NCBI RefSeq assembly: GCF_932526225.1
Contig: NC_064037.1
Coordinates: 18,080,471 to 18,144,470, forward strand
Length of the DNA stretch: 64,000 bases
Source of the DNA: Nematostella vectensis
Lineage: Eukaryota; Cnidaria; Anthozoa; Actiniaria; Edwardsiidae
Direction: 5' to 3'
Shown here in pieces: positions 10,473-24,200 of the stretch. Every line of letters begins with the position of its first letter. The first letter of the stretch is position 1. The translations under genes were made by a program, and so were the position numbers. The notes beneath the pieces were generated by a model. The model did no database searches. It was not told the origin of the DNA and saw nothing but the letters and a program-made list of their open reading frames with translations.

Positions 10473-10604
10473 AACGCGTTTGTCGAATTGTCAGTACCGG
10501 CAAAGCTGACAAAACAAGACTCCATGTTGGTGCAATCTGGCGATAAACGGCGAGAGTAGTGATTCATGTGATGCTTTGAGCGGCATTTTGGCTGAGCGTC
10601 ACTG

Positions 10605-10756
10605 GACGAGAGATGTCTGGAGGCTCCTTACCCAGGGTACAAGACAGGAAGCAGGACGAGAGATGTCTGGAGGCTCTGGTACCCAGGGTACAAGACAGGA
10701 AGTAGGACGAGAGATGTCTGGAGGCTCTGGTACCCAGGGTACAAGACAGGAAGCAG
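10605..10756. repeat. 50/51-bp tandem repeat, three copies
   Basis: Units begin GACGAGAGATGTCTGGAGGC at 10605, 10655 and 10706. The second and third contain a KpnI site, GGTACC; the first has CTTACC and is 1 bp shorter. Frames read through it on both strands give repeats of RQEAGREMSGGSGTQGT or its complement. They show no other coding sign. Confidence 0.95.
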
Positions 10757-11534
10757 GAGCGCTTGATTTTTCCGTCCCCGGAAAAGAATAACAATGATCA
10801 AGTATGTGCAATAAGTATGTAGAACTACTTCTAAAATTGTGAAGAATGTACTGCAACAACTGAGAGCAATGCTCCCATGGATACTATCAATGAAGAGTAT
10901 GCTTAGTAATTGCAGTTTATTGCATTTCTTTTTCACTTATAATGCAATGCCATTATAGTAGACAGCATTTATGGACATGCTTATTTATTTTATCAAAGAA
11001 TTAGAGAATGATTTTGTTGAATTAAGCTTACCAAAAAAATCATGGATGCAAATATTGCTGTAAAGCATATTTCAAGTTTCTATGGAACACTATGAACTAC
11101 CTTTGACACAACTAAAAGTGTCCTCAAAAGAAACATTTTGGAGAATACAACGAGTACAATTACATGATTTCTGCTTTGCTATGGAGAAAATTTCATTACT
11201 TGCATTATAAACATAGTTTAAAGACAAACACTACAAAGTACTTGTTAAAACTGTTGATAAGAATAGTATGTTGAATATTCCTGACAGTGTAAGTCATATC
11301 AATGCCCTTTGAAAAAGTTGTGTAGCATTTTAAATCAAACACCTTGTAACAACACAGAAGCTGGCTATGTCAACATGTCAATATTCTTTTTATAATGCAC
11401 TTGTCAACTGATAAATTATAAACGACAAAACATTCTTAGAAAACATAAGTCAGTTCAACAAAAACAAGTAATCAACAATAAAAAGAAAGAACATGGGGTA
11501 ACCTGCTAAGAAAAAAAACTGAAACTAAACAGAA
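10757..11534. other. AT-rich intergenic, nothing recognised
   Basis: Unique AT-rich DNA with no frame of note, RNA gene or tandem repeat visible. Confidence 0.4.
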
Positions 11535-11790
11535 AAATATAAATCAATGGACCCCACAGAAAAAAAACTACTGGCAGCATTTTCTCAAAAATACAAATCC
11601 ATGGATCCTAGTGATAAACATAAACATCTTGTAGAACGTGTTCACAAATATAGATTAATGAATCCTAACAATAAAAACAAACGTCTTGCAGCACGTGTTC
11701 ACAAATAAGATAGATCCATGAAACCTAATGACAAAATTAACTTCTTGCAGCATGTGCTAACAAAAATAAATCAATGAAACCTCAAATGAA
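11535..11790 (+). repeat. Approximately 57-bp coding tandem repeat, degenerate
   Basis: Five units are marked by ATG at 11547, 11601, 11658, 11718 and 11774 (spacing 54, 57, 60 and 56 bp). The protein version is an 18-19 residue module of the type KYKSMDPSDKHKHLVERVH. Later units have lost frame. Confidence 0.65.
11547..11708 (+). pseudogene. Relic of a KYKSMDP-repeat protein
   Basis: This 53-codon ORF holds two and a half copies of a basic repeat, KYKSMDPSDKHKHLVERVH then KYRLMNPNNKNKRLAARVH. The frame is already open, with KYKS, just before the ATG. After the TAA at 11706 the same DNA repeat continues as DRSMKPNDKIN with further stops, so the tail has decayed. Lys/Asn-rich modules of this kind occur in transposon-encoded proteins of cnidarians, but I cannot name the family. 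The ORF lies about 390 bp upstream of the FKRP-like start and is probably unrelated to it. Confidence 0.45.
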
Positions 11791-12093
11791 AAAAAAAATA
11801 CATAGATTGCCGTAACGGTCGAAACAAATTGAAACAAATACTGAGAAACCATTGCTCATTCAAGAGTAGTAGTAATGCCAAAAGGACAGCAGATAAAAAT
11901 CAAATATTCCACTAGTAATGCACCGTGTACAGACGTGTCCTATCCCCCCCCCCCCCACCCCCCCTGCGTAGTCGATTTATCTTGACGCGCGATACCGCTG
12001 GACTAACACAGGGTTTTCAGTTGTGAACAGTTCCTCTCGGCTGCAAGAGGAACGCCTGACTACATTTGACTGCCAACCCGACCCGCGTAGGAC

Positions 12094-12215
12094 ATGGCCT
12101 CTTTTCGGATGTGCCCGTTTCGCCGATTCAACTTTACCAAGTTGTTTCAGACTCTCGTTGCAATATACATCGCGTTGACGATGTTATTTTTCGTTTATAT
12201 GCTTTTGGATCCAAG
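12094..12215 (+). CDS. FKRP-like transferase exon 1, membrane anchor
   Basis: GACATGGCC at 12094 starts 40 codons: a short basic cytosolic tail (MASFRMCPFRRFNFTK) and then one hydrophobic segment (about residues 19-37, LFQTLVAIYIALTMLFFVYM). This is the layout of a type II Golgi or ER glycosyltransferase. The exon ends in phase 2 at CCAAG/GTAAGG. Joining it to the acceptor TTTCAG at 43193 forms an Arg codon and continues NGAERIKRDVAEELEQ into the large exon. That gives exactly the anchor this transferase family needs and which exon 2 lacks. Assignment across a 31-kb intron is inference from phase, splice sites and domain logic. A plus-strand frame from 12066 that overlaps it out of phase is not coding. 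Confidence 0.75.
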
Positions 12216-12263
12216 GTAAGGCACTCGAGTAAATCAGAGAAGAGTTTAGTATTCAACCTAAAG

Positions 12264-15200
12264 AGTAACACACCAGATAGCAAAGTGCATCACACACAAT
12301 AATACAGTAGTAACACGCCAGATAGCAAAGTGCATCACACACAATAATACAGTAGTAACACGCCAGATAGCAAAGTGCATCACACACAATAATACAGTAG
12401 TAACACGCCAGATAGCAAACACAATAATACAGTAGTAACACGCCAGATAGCAAAGTGCATCGCACATAATAATACAGTAGTAACACGCCAGATAGCAAAC
12501 ACAGTAATACAGTAGTAACACGCCAGATAGCAAAGTGCATCACACACAATAATACAGTAGTAACACGCCAGATAGCAAATACAATAATACAGTAGTAACA
12601 CGCCAGATAGCAAACACAATAATACAGTAGTAACACACCAGATAGCAAAGTGCATCACACACAATAATACAGTAGTAACACGCCAGATAGCAAACACAAT
12701 AATACAGTAGTAACACGCCAGATAGCAAAGTGCATCACACACAATAATACTGCAGTAGTAACACGCCAGATAGCAAATACAATAATACAGTAGTAACACG
12801 CCAGATAGCAAAGTGCATAACACACAATAATACAGTAGTAACACGCCAGATAGCAAACACAATAATACAGTAGTAACACGGCAGATAGCAAAGTGCATCG
12901 CACATAATAATACAGTAGTAACACGCCAGATAGCAAAGTGCATAACACACAATAATACAGTAGTAACACGCCAGATAGCAAACACAATAATACAGTAGTA
13001 ACACGGCAGATAGCAAAGTGCATCACACACAATAATACAGTAGTAACATGCCAGATAGCAAACACAGTAATACAGTAGTAACACGCCAGATAGCAAAGTG
13101 CATCACACACAGTAATACAGTAGTAACACGCCAGATAGCAAACACAATAATACAGTAGTAACACGCCAGATAGCAAACACAGTAATACAGTAGTAACACG
13201 CCAAATAGCAAAGTGCATCTCACACAATAATACAGTAGTAACACGCCAGATAGCAAACACAATAATACAGTAGTAACACGCCAGATAGCAAACACAGTAA
13301 TACAGTAGTAACACGCCAGATAGCAAACACAGTAATACAGTAGTAACACGCCAGATAGCAAACACAATAATACAGTAGTAACACGCCAGATAGCAAAGTG
13401 CATCACACACAATAATACAGTAGTAACACGCCAGATAGCAAACACAATAATACAGTAGTAACACGGCAGATAGCAAACACAATAATACAGTAGTAACACG
13501 CCAGATAGCAAAGTGCATCACACACAATAATACAGTAGTAACACGCCAGATAGCAAACACAATAATACAGTAGTAACACGCTATATAACAAACACAATAA
13601 TACAGTAGTAACACGCCAGATAGCAAAGTGCATCATACACAATAATACAGTAGTAACACGCCAGATAGCAAACACAAAAATACAGCAGTAACACGCCAGA
13701 TAGCAAATACAATAATACAGTAGTAACACACCAGATAGCAAACACAATAATACAGTAGTAACACGCCAGATAGCAAACACAATAATACAGTAGTAACACG
13801 CCAGATAGCAAAGTGCATCACACACAATAATACAGTAGTAACACGCCAGATAGCAAACACAATAATACAGTAGTAACACACCAGATAGCAAACACAATAA
13901 TACAGTAGTAACACACCAGATAGCAAACACAATAATACAGTAGTAACACGCCAGATAGCAAAGTGCATCACACACAATAATACAGTAGTAACACGCCAGA
14001 TAGCAAACACAATAATACAGTAGTAACACGCCAGATAGCAAACACAATAATACAGTAGTAACACGGCAGATAGCAAAGTGCATCACACACAATAATACAG
14101 TAGTAACACGCCAGATAGCAAACACAGTAATACAGTAGTAACACGCCAGATAGCAAAGTGCATCACACACAGTAATACAGTAGTAACACGCCAGATAGCA
14201 AACACAATAATACAGTAGTAACACGCCAGATAGCAAACACAGTAATACAGTAGTAACACGCCAAATAGCAAAGTGCATCTCACACAATAATACAGTAGTA
14301 ACGCGCCAGATAGCAAACACAATAATACAGTAGTAACACGCCAGATAGCAAACACAGTAATACAGTAGTAACACGCCAGATAGCAAACACAGTAATACAG
14401 TAGTAACACGCCAGATAGCAAACACAATAATACAGTAGTAACACGCCAGATAGCAAAGTGCATCACACACAATAATACAGTAGTAACACGCCAGATAGCA
14501 AACATAATAATACAGTAGTAACACGGCAGATAGCAAACACAATAATACAGTAGTAACACGCCAGATAGCAAAGTGCATCACACACAATAATACAGTAGTA
14601 ACACGCCAGATAGCAAACACAATAATACAGTAGTAACACGCTATATAACAAACACAATAATACAGTAGTAACACGCCAGATAGCAAAGTGCATCACACAC
14701 AATAATACAGTAGTAACACGCCAGATAGCAAACACAAAAATACAGCAGTAACACGCCAGATAGCAAATACAATAATACAGTAGTAACACGCCAGATAGCA
14801 AACACAATAATACAGTAGTAACACGCCAGATAGCAAACACAATAATACAGTAGTAACACGCCAGATAGCAAAGTGCATCACACACAATAATACAGTAGTA
14901 ACACGCCAGATAGCAAACACAATAATACAGTAGTAACACACCAGATAGCAAACACAATAATACAGTAGTAACACGGCAGATAGCAAACACAATAATACAG
15001 TAGTAACACGCCAGATAGCAAAGTGCATCACACACAATAATACAGTAGTAACACGCCAGATAGCAAACACAAAAATACAGCAGTAACACGCCAGATAGCA
15101 AACACAATAATACAGTAGTAACACGCCAGATAGCAAACACAATAATACAGTAGTAACACGCCAGATAGCAAACACAATAATACAGTAGTAACACGCCAGA

Positions 15201-18200
15201 TAGCAAACACAATAATACAGTAGTAACAGGCCAGATAGCAAACACAATAATACAGTAGTAACACGCCAGATAGCAAAGTGCATCACACACAATAATACAG
15301 TAGTAACACGCCAGATAGCAAACACAATAATACAGTAGTAACACACCAGATAGCAAACACAATAATACAGTAGTAACACGCCAGATAGCAAAGTGCATCA
15401 CACACAATAATACAGTAGTAACACGCCAGATAGCAAACACAATAATACAGTAGTAACACGCCAGATAGCAAACACAGTAATACAGTAGTAACACGCCAGA
15501 TAGCAAAGTGCATCACACACAATAATACAGTAGTAACACGCCAGATAGCAAACACAATAATACAGTAGTAACACGCCAGATAGCAAAGTGCATCACACAC
15601 AATAATACAGTAGTAACACGCCAGATAGCAAACACAATAATACAGTAGTAACACGCCAGATAGCAAAGTGCATCACACACAATAATACAGTAGTAACACG
15701 CCAGATAGCAAACACAATAATACAGTAGTAACACACCAGATAGCAAAGTGCATCACACACAATAATACAGTAGTAACACACCAGATAGCAAACACAATAA
15801 TACAGTAGTAACACGCCAGATAGCAAACACAGTAATACAGTAGTAACACGCCAGATAGCAAAGTGCATCACACACAATAATACAGTAGTAACACGCCAGA
15901 TAGCAAACACAATAATACAGTAGTAACACACCAGATAGCAAACACAATAATACAGTAGTAACACGCCAGATAGCAAAGTGCATCACACACAATAATACAG
16001 TAGTAACACGCCAGATAGCAAACACAATAATACAGTAGTAACACGTCAGATAGCAAAGTGCATCACACACAATAATACAGTAGTAACACGCCAGATAGCA
16101 AACACAATAATACAGTAGTAACACACCAGATAGCAAAGTGCATCACACACAATAATACAGTAGTAACACACCAGATAGCAAACACAATAATACAGTAGTA
16201 ACACGCCAGATAGCAAACACAGTAATACAGTAGTAACACGCCAGATAGCAAAGTGCATCACACACAATAATACAGTAGTAACACGCCAGATAGCAAACAC
16301 AATAATACAGTAGTAACACACCAGATAGCAAACACAATAATACAGTAGTAACACGCCAGATAGCAAAGTGCATCACACACAATAATACAGTGGTAACACG
16401 CCAGATAGCAAACACAATAATACAGTAGTAACACGCCAGATAGCAAACACAATAATACAGTAGTAACACGCCAAATAGCAAAGTGCATCACACACAATAA
16501 TACAGTAGTAACACGCCAGATAGCAAATACAATAATACAGTAGTAACACGCCAGATAGCAAACACAATAATACAGTAGTAACACGCCAAATAGCAAAGTG
16601 CATCACACACAATAATACAGTAGTAACACGCCAGATAGCAAACACAATAATACAGTAGTAACACGCCAGATAGCAAAGTGCATCACACACAATAATACAG
16701 TAGTAACATGCCAGATAGCAAACACAATAATACAGTAGTAACACGCCAGATAGCAAACACAATAATACAGTAGTAACACACCAGATAGCAAACACAATAA
16801 TACAGTAGTAACACACCAGATAGCAAACACAATAATACAGTAGTAACACACCAGATAGCAAACACAATAATACAGTAGTAACACGCCAGATAGCAAAGTG
16901 CATCACACACAATAATACTGCAGTAGTAACACGCCAGATAGCAAATACAATAATACAGTAGTAACACGCCAGATAGCAAAGTGCATAACACACAATAATA
17001 CAGTAGTAACACGCCAGATAGCAAACACAGTAATACAGTAGTAACACACCAGATAGCAAACACAATAATACAGTAGTAACACGCCAGATAGCAAACACAG
17101 TAATACAGTAGTAACACGCCAGATAGCAAAGTGCATCACACATAATAATACAGTAGTAACACGCCAGATAGCAAACACAATAATACAGTAGTAACACACC
17201 AGATAGCAAACACAATAATACAGTAGTAACACGCCAGATAGCAAAGTGCATCACACACAATAATACAGTGGTAACACGCCAGATAGCAAACACAATAATA
17301 CAGTAGTAACACGCCAGATAGCAAACACAATAATACAGTAGTAACACGCCAGATAGCAAACACAGTAATACAGTAGTAACACGCCAGATAGCAAACACAA
17401 TAATACAGTAGTAACACGGCAGATAGCAAAGTGCATCACACACAATAATACAGTAGTAACACGCCAGATAGCAAACACAGTAATACAGTAGTAACACGCC
17501 AGATAGCAAAGTGCATCACACACAGTAATACAGTAGTAACACGCCAGATAGCAAACACAATAATACAGTAGTAACACGCCAGATAGCAAACACAGTAATA
17601 CAGTAGTAACACGCCAAATAGCAAAGTGCATCTCACACAATAATACAGTAGTAACGCGCCAGATAGCAAACACAATAATACAGTAGTAACACGCCAGATA
17701 GCAAACACAGTAATACAGTAGTAACACGCCAGATAGCAAACACAGTAATACAGTAGTAACACGCCAGATAGCAAACACAATAATACAGTAGTAACACGCC
17801 AGATAGCAAAGTGCATCACACACAATAATACAGTAGTAACACGCCAGATAGCAAACATAATAATACAGTAGTAACACGGCAGATAGCAAACACAATAATA
17901 CAGTAGTAACACGCCAGATAGCAAAGTGCATCACACACAATAATACAGTAGTAACACGCCAGATAGCAAACACAATAATACAGTAGTAACACGCTATATA
18001 ACAAACACAATAATACAGTAGTAACACGCCAGATAGCAAAGTGCATCACACACAATAATACAGTAGTAACACGCCAGATAGCAAACACAAAAATACAGCA
18101 GTAACACGCCAGATAGCAAATACAATAATACAGTAGTAACACGCCAGATAGCAAACACAATAATACAGTAGTAACACGCCAGATAGCAAACACAATAATA

Positions 18201-21200
18201 CAGTAGTAACACGCCAGATAGCAAAGTGCATCACACACAATAATACAGTAGTAACACGCCAGATAGCAAACACAATAATACAGTAGTAACACACCAGATA
18301 GCAAACACAATAATACAGTAGTAACACGGCAGATAGCAAACACAATAATACAGTAGTAACACGCCAGATAGCAAAGTGCATCACACACAATAATACAGTA
18401 GTAACACGCCAGATAGCAAACACAAAAATACAGCAGTAACACGCCAGATAGCAAACACAATAATACAGTAGTAACACGCCAGATAGCAAACACAATAATA
18501 CAGTAGTAACACGCCAGATAGCAAACACAATAATACAGTAGTAACACGCCAGATAGCAAACACAATAATACAGTAGTAACAGGCCAGATAGCAAACACAA
18601 TAATACAGTAGTAACACGCCAGATAGCAAAGTGCATCACACACAATAATACAGTAGTAACACGCCAGATAGCAAACACAATAATACAGTAGTAACACACC
18701 AGATAGCAAACACAATAATACAGTAGTAACACGCCAGATAGCAAAGTGCATCACACACAATAATACAGTAGTAACACGCCAGATAGCAAACACAATAATA
18801 CAGTAGTAACACGCCAGATAGCAAACACAGTAATACAGTAGTAACACGCCAGATAGCAAAGTGCATCACACACAATAATACAGTAGTAACACGCCAGATA
18901 GCAAACACAATAATACAGTAGTAACACGCCAGATAGCAAAGTGCATCACACACAATAATACAGTAGTAACACGCCAGATAGCAAACACAATAATACAGTA
19001 GTAACACGCCAGATAGCAAAGTGCATCACACACAATAATACAGTAGTAACACGCCAGATAGCAAACACAATAATACAGTAGTAACACACCAGATAGCAAA
19101 GTGCATCACACACAATAATACAGTAGTAACACACCAGATAGCAAACACAATAATACAGTAGTAACACGCCAGATAGCAAACACAGTAATACAGTAGTAAC
19201 ACGCCAGATAGCAAAGTGCATCACACACAATAATACAGTAGTAACACGCCAGATAGCAAACACAATAATACAGTAGTAACACACCAGATAGCAAACACAA
19301 TAATACAGTAGTAACACGCCAGATAGCAAAGTGCATCACACACAATAATACAGTAGTAACACGCCAGATAGCAAACACAATAATACAGTAGTAACACGTC
19401 AGATAGCAAAGTGCATCACACACAATAATACAGTAGTAACACGCCAGATAGCAAACACAATAATACAGTAGTAACACACCAGATAGCAAAGTGCATCACA
19501 CACAATAATACAGTAGTAACACACCAGATAGCAAACACAATAATACAGTAGTAACACGCCAGATAGCAAACACAGTAATACAGTAGTAACACGCCAGATA
19601 GCAAAGTGCATCACACACAATAATACAGTAGTAACACGCCAGATAGCAAACACAATAATACAGTAGTAACACACCAGATAGCAAACACAATAATACAGTA
19701 GTAACACGCCAGATAGCAAAGTGCATCACACACAATAATACAGTGGTAACACGCCAGATAGCAAACACAATAATACAGTAGTAACACGCCAGATAGCAAA
19801 CACAATAATACAGTAGTAACACGCCAAATAGCAAAGTGCATCACACACAATAATACAGTAGTAACACGCCAGATAGCAAATACAATAATACAGTAGTAAC
19901 ACGCCAGATAGCAAACACAATAATACAGTAGTAACACGCCAAATAGCAAAGTGCATCACACACAATAATACAGTAGTAACACGCCAGATAGCAAACACAA
20001 TAATACAGTAGTAACACGCCAGATAGCAAAGTGCATCACACACAATAATACAGTAGTAACATGCCAGATAGCAAACACAATAATACAGTAGTAACACGCC
20101 AGATAGCAAACACAATAATACAGTAGTAACACACCAGATAGCAAACACAATAATACAGTAGTAACACACCAGATAGCAAACACAATAATACAGTAGTAAC
20201 ACACCAGATAGCAAACACAATAATACAGTAGTAACACGCCAGATAGCAAAGTGCATCACACACAATAATACTGCAGTAGTAACACGCCAGATAGCAAATA
20301 CAATAATACAGTAGTAACACGCCAGATAGCAAAGTGCATAACACACAATAATACAGTAGTAACACGCCAGATAGCAAACACAGTAATACAGTAGTAACAC
20401 ACCAGATAGCAAACACAATAATACAGTAGTAACACGCCAGATAGCAAACACAGTAATACAGTAGTAACACGCCAGATAGCAAAGTGCATCACACATAATA
20501 ATACAGTAGTAACACGCCAGATAGCAAACACAATAATACAGTAGTAACACACCAGATAGCAAACACAATAATACAGTAGTAACACGCCAGATAGCAAAGT
20601 GCATCACACACAATAATACAGTGGTAACACGCCAGATAGCAAACACAATAATACAGTAGTAACACGCCAGATAGCAAACACAATAATACAGTAGTAACAC
20701 GCCAAATAGCAAAGTGCATCACACACAATAATACAGTAGTAACACGCCAGATAGCAAACACAATAATACAGTAGTAACACGCCAGATAGCAAACACAATA
20801 ATACAGTAGTAACACGCCAAATAGCAAAGTGCATCACACACAATAATACAGTAGTAACACGCCAGATAGCAAACACAATAATACAGTAGTAACACGCCAG
20901 ATAGCAAAGTGCATAACACACAATAATACAGTAGTAACACGCCAGATAGCAAACACAGTAATACAGTAGTAACACACCAGATAGCAAACACAATAATACA
21001 GTAGTAACACGCCAGATAGCAAACACAGTAATACAGTAGTAACACGCCAGATAGCAAAGTGCATCACACATAATAATACAGTAGTAACACGCCAGATAGC
21101 AAACACAATAATACAGTAGTAACACACCAGATAGCAAACACAATAATACAGTAGTAACACGCCAGATAGCAAAGTGCATCACACACAATAATACAGTGGT

Positions 21201-24200
21201 AACACGCCAGATAGCAAACACAATAATACAGTAGTAACACGCCAGATAGCAAACACAATAATACAGTAGTAACACGCCAAATACCAAAGTGCATCACACA
21301 CAATAATACAGTAGTAACACGCCAGATAGCAAATACAATAATACAGTAGTAACACGCCAGATAGCAAACACAATAATACAGTAGTAACACGCCAAATAGC
21401 AAAGTGCATTACACACAATAATACAGTAGTAACACGCCAGATAGCAAACACAATAATACAGTAGTAACACGCCAGATAGCAAAGTGCATCACACACAATA
21501 ATACAGTAGTAACATGCCAGATAGCAAACACAATAATACAGTAGTAACACGCCAGATAGCAAACACAATAATACAGTAGTAACACACCAGATAGCAAACA
21601 CAATAATACAGTAGTAACACACCAGATAGCAAACACAATAATACAGTAGTAACACACCAGATAGCAAACACAATAATACAGTAGTAACACGCCAGATAGC
21701 AAAGTGCATCACACACAATAATACTGCAGTAGTAACACGCCAGATAGCAAATACAATAATACAGTAGTAACACGCCAGATAGCAAAGTGCATAACACACA
21801 ATAATACAGTAGTAACACGCCAGATAGCAAACACAATAATACAGTAGTAACACGGCAGATAGCAAAGTGCATCGCACATAATAATACAGTAGTAACACGC
21901 CAGATAGCAAAGTGCATAACACACAATAATACAGTAGTAACACGCCAGATAGCAAACACAGTAATACAGTAGTAACACGCCAGATAGCAAAGTGCATCAC
22001 ACACAGTAATACAGTAGTAACACGCCAGATAGCAAACACAATAATACAGTAGTAACACGCCAGATAGCAAACACAGTAATACAGTAGTAACACGCCAAAT
22101 AGCAAAGTGCATCTCATACAATAATACAGTAGTAACACGCCAGATAGCAAACACAATAATACAGTAGTAACACGCCAGATAGCAAACACAGTAATACAGT
22201 AGTAACACGCCAGATAGCAAACACAGTAATACAGTAGTAACACGCCAGATAGCAAACACAATAATACAGTAGTAACACGCCAGATAGCAAAGTGCATCAC
22301 ACACAATAATACAGTAGTAACACGCCAGATAGCAAACATAATAATACAGTAGTAACACGGCAGATAGCAAACACAATAATACAGTAGTAACACCCCAGAT
22401 AGCAAAGTGCATCACACACAATAATACAGTAGTAACACGCCAGATAGCAAACACAATAATACAGTAGTAACACGCTATATAACAAACACAATAATACAGT
22501 AGTAAAACGCCAGATAGCAAAGTGCATCACACACAATAATACAGTAGTAACACGCCAGATAGCAAACACAAAAATACAGCAGTAACACGCCAGATAGCAA
22601 ATACAATAATACAGTAGTAACACACCAGATAGCAAACACAATAATACAGTAGTAACATGCCAGATAGCAAACACAATAATACAGTAGTAACACGCCAGAT
22701 AGCAAAGTGCATCACACACAATAATACAGTAGTAACACGCCAGATAGCAAACACAATAATACAGTAGTAACACACCAGATAGCAAACACAATAATACAGT
22801 AGTAACACACCAGATAGCAAACACAATAATACAGTAGTAACACGCCAGATAGCAAAGTGCATCACACACAATAATACAGTAGTAACACGCCAGATAGCAA
22901 ACACAAAAATACAGCAGTAACACGCCAGATAGCAAACACAATAATACAATAGTAACACGCCAGATAGCAAACACAATAATACAGTAGTAACACGCCAGAT
23001 AGCAAACACAATAATACAGTAGTAACACGCCAGATAGCAAAGTGCATTACACACAATAATACTGCAGTAGTAACACGCCAGATAGCAAACACAATAATAC
23101 AGTAGTAACACGCCAAATAGCAAAGTGCATAACACACAATAATACAGTAGTAACACGCCAGATAGCAAACACAGTAATACAGTAGTAACACAACAGATAG
23201 CAAACACAATAATACAGTAGTAACACGCCAGATAGCAAACACAGTAATACAGTAGTAACACGCCAGATAGCAAAGTGCATCACACATAATAATACAGTAG
23301 TAACACGCCAGATAGCAAACACAATAATACAGCAGTAACACGCCAGATAGCAAATTTAATAATACAGTAGTAACACACCAGATAGCAAACACAATAATAC
23401 AGTAGTAACACGCCAGATAGCAAACACAATAATACAGTAGTAACACGCCAGATAGCAAAGTGCATCACACACAATAATACAGTAGTAACACGCCAGATAG
23501 CAAACACAATAATACAGTAGTAACACACCAGATAGCAAACACAATAATACAGTAGTAACACACCAGATAGCAAACACAATAATACAGTAGTAACACGCCA
23601 GATAGCAAAGTGCATCACACACAATAATACAGTAGTAACACGCCAGATAGCAAACACAAAAATACAGCAGTAACACGCCAGATAGCAAACACAATAATAC
23701 AGTAGTAACACGCCAGATAGCAAACACAATAATACAGTAGTAACACGCCAGATAGCAAACACAATAATACAGTAGTAACACGCCAGATAGCAAACACAAT
23801 AATACAGTAGTAACAGGCCAGATAGCAAACACAATAATACAGTAGTAACACGCCAGATAGCAAAGTGCATCACACACAATAATACAGTAGTAACACGCCA
23901 GATAGCAAACACAATAATACAGTAGTAACACACCAGATAGCAAACACAATAATACAGTAGTAACACGCCAGATAGCAAAGTGCATCACACACAATAATAC
24001 AGTAGTAACACGCCAGATAGCAAACACAATAATACAGTAGTAACACGCCAGATAGCAAACACAGTAATACAGTAGTAACACGCCAGATAGCAAAGTGCAT
24101 CACACACAATAATACAGTAGTAACACGCCAGATAGCAAACACAATAATACAGTAGTAACACGCCAGATAGCAAAGTGCATCACACACAATAATACAGTAG

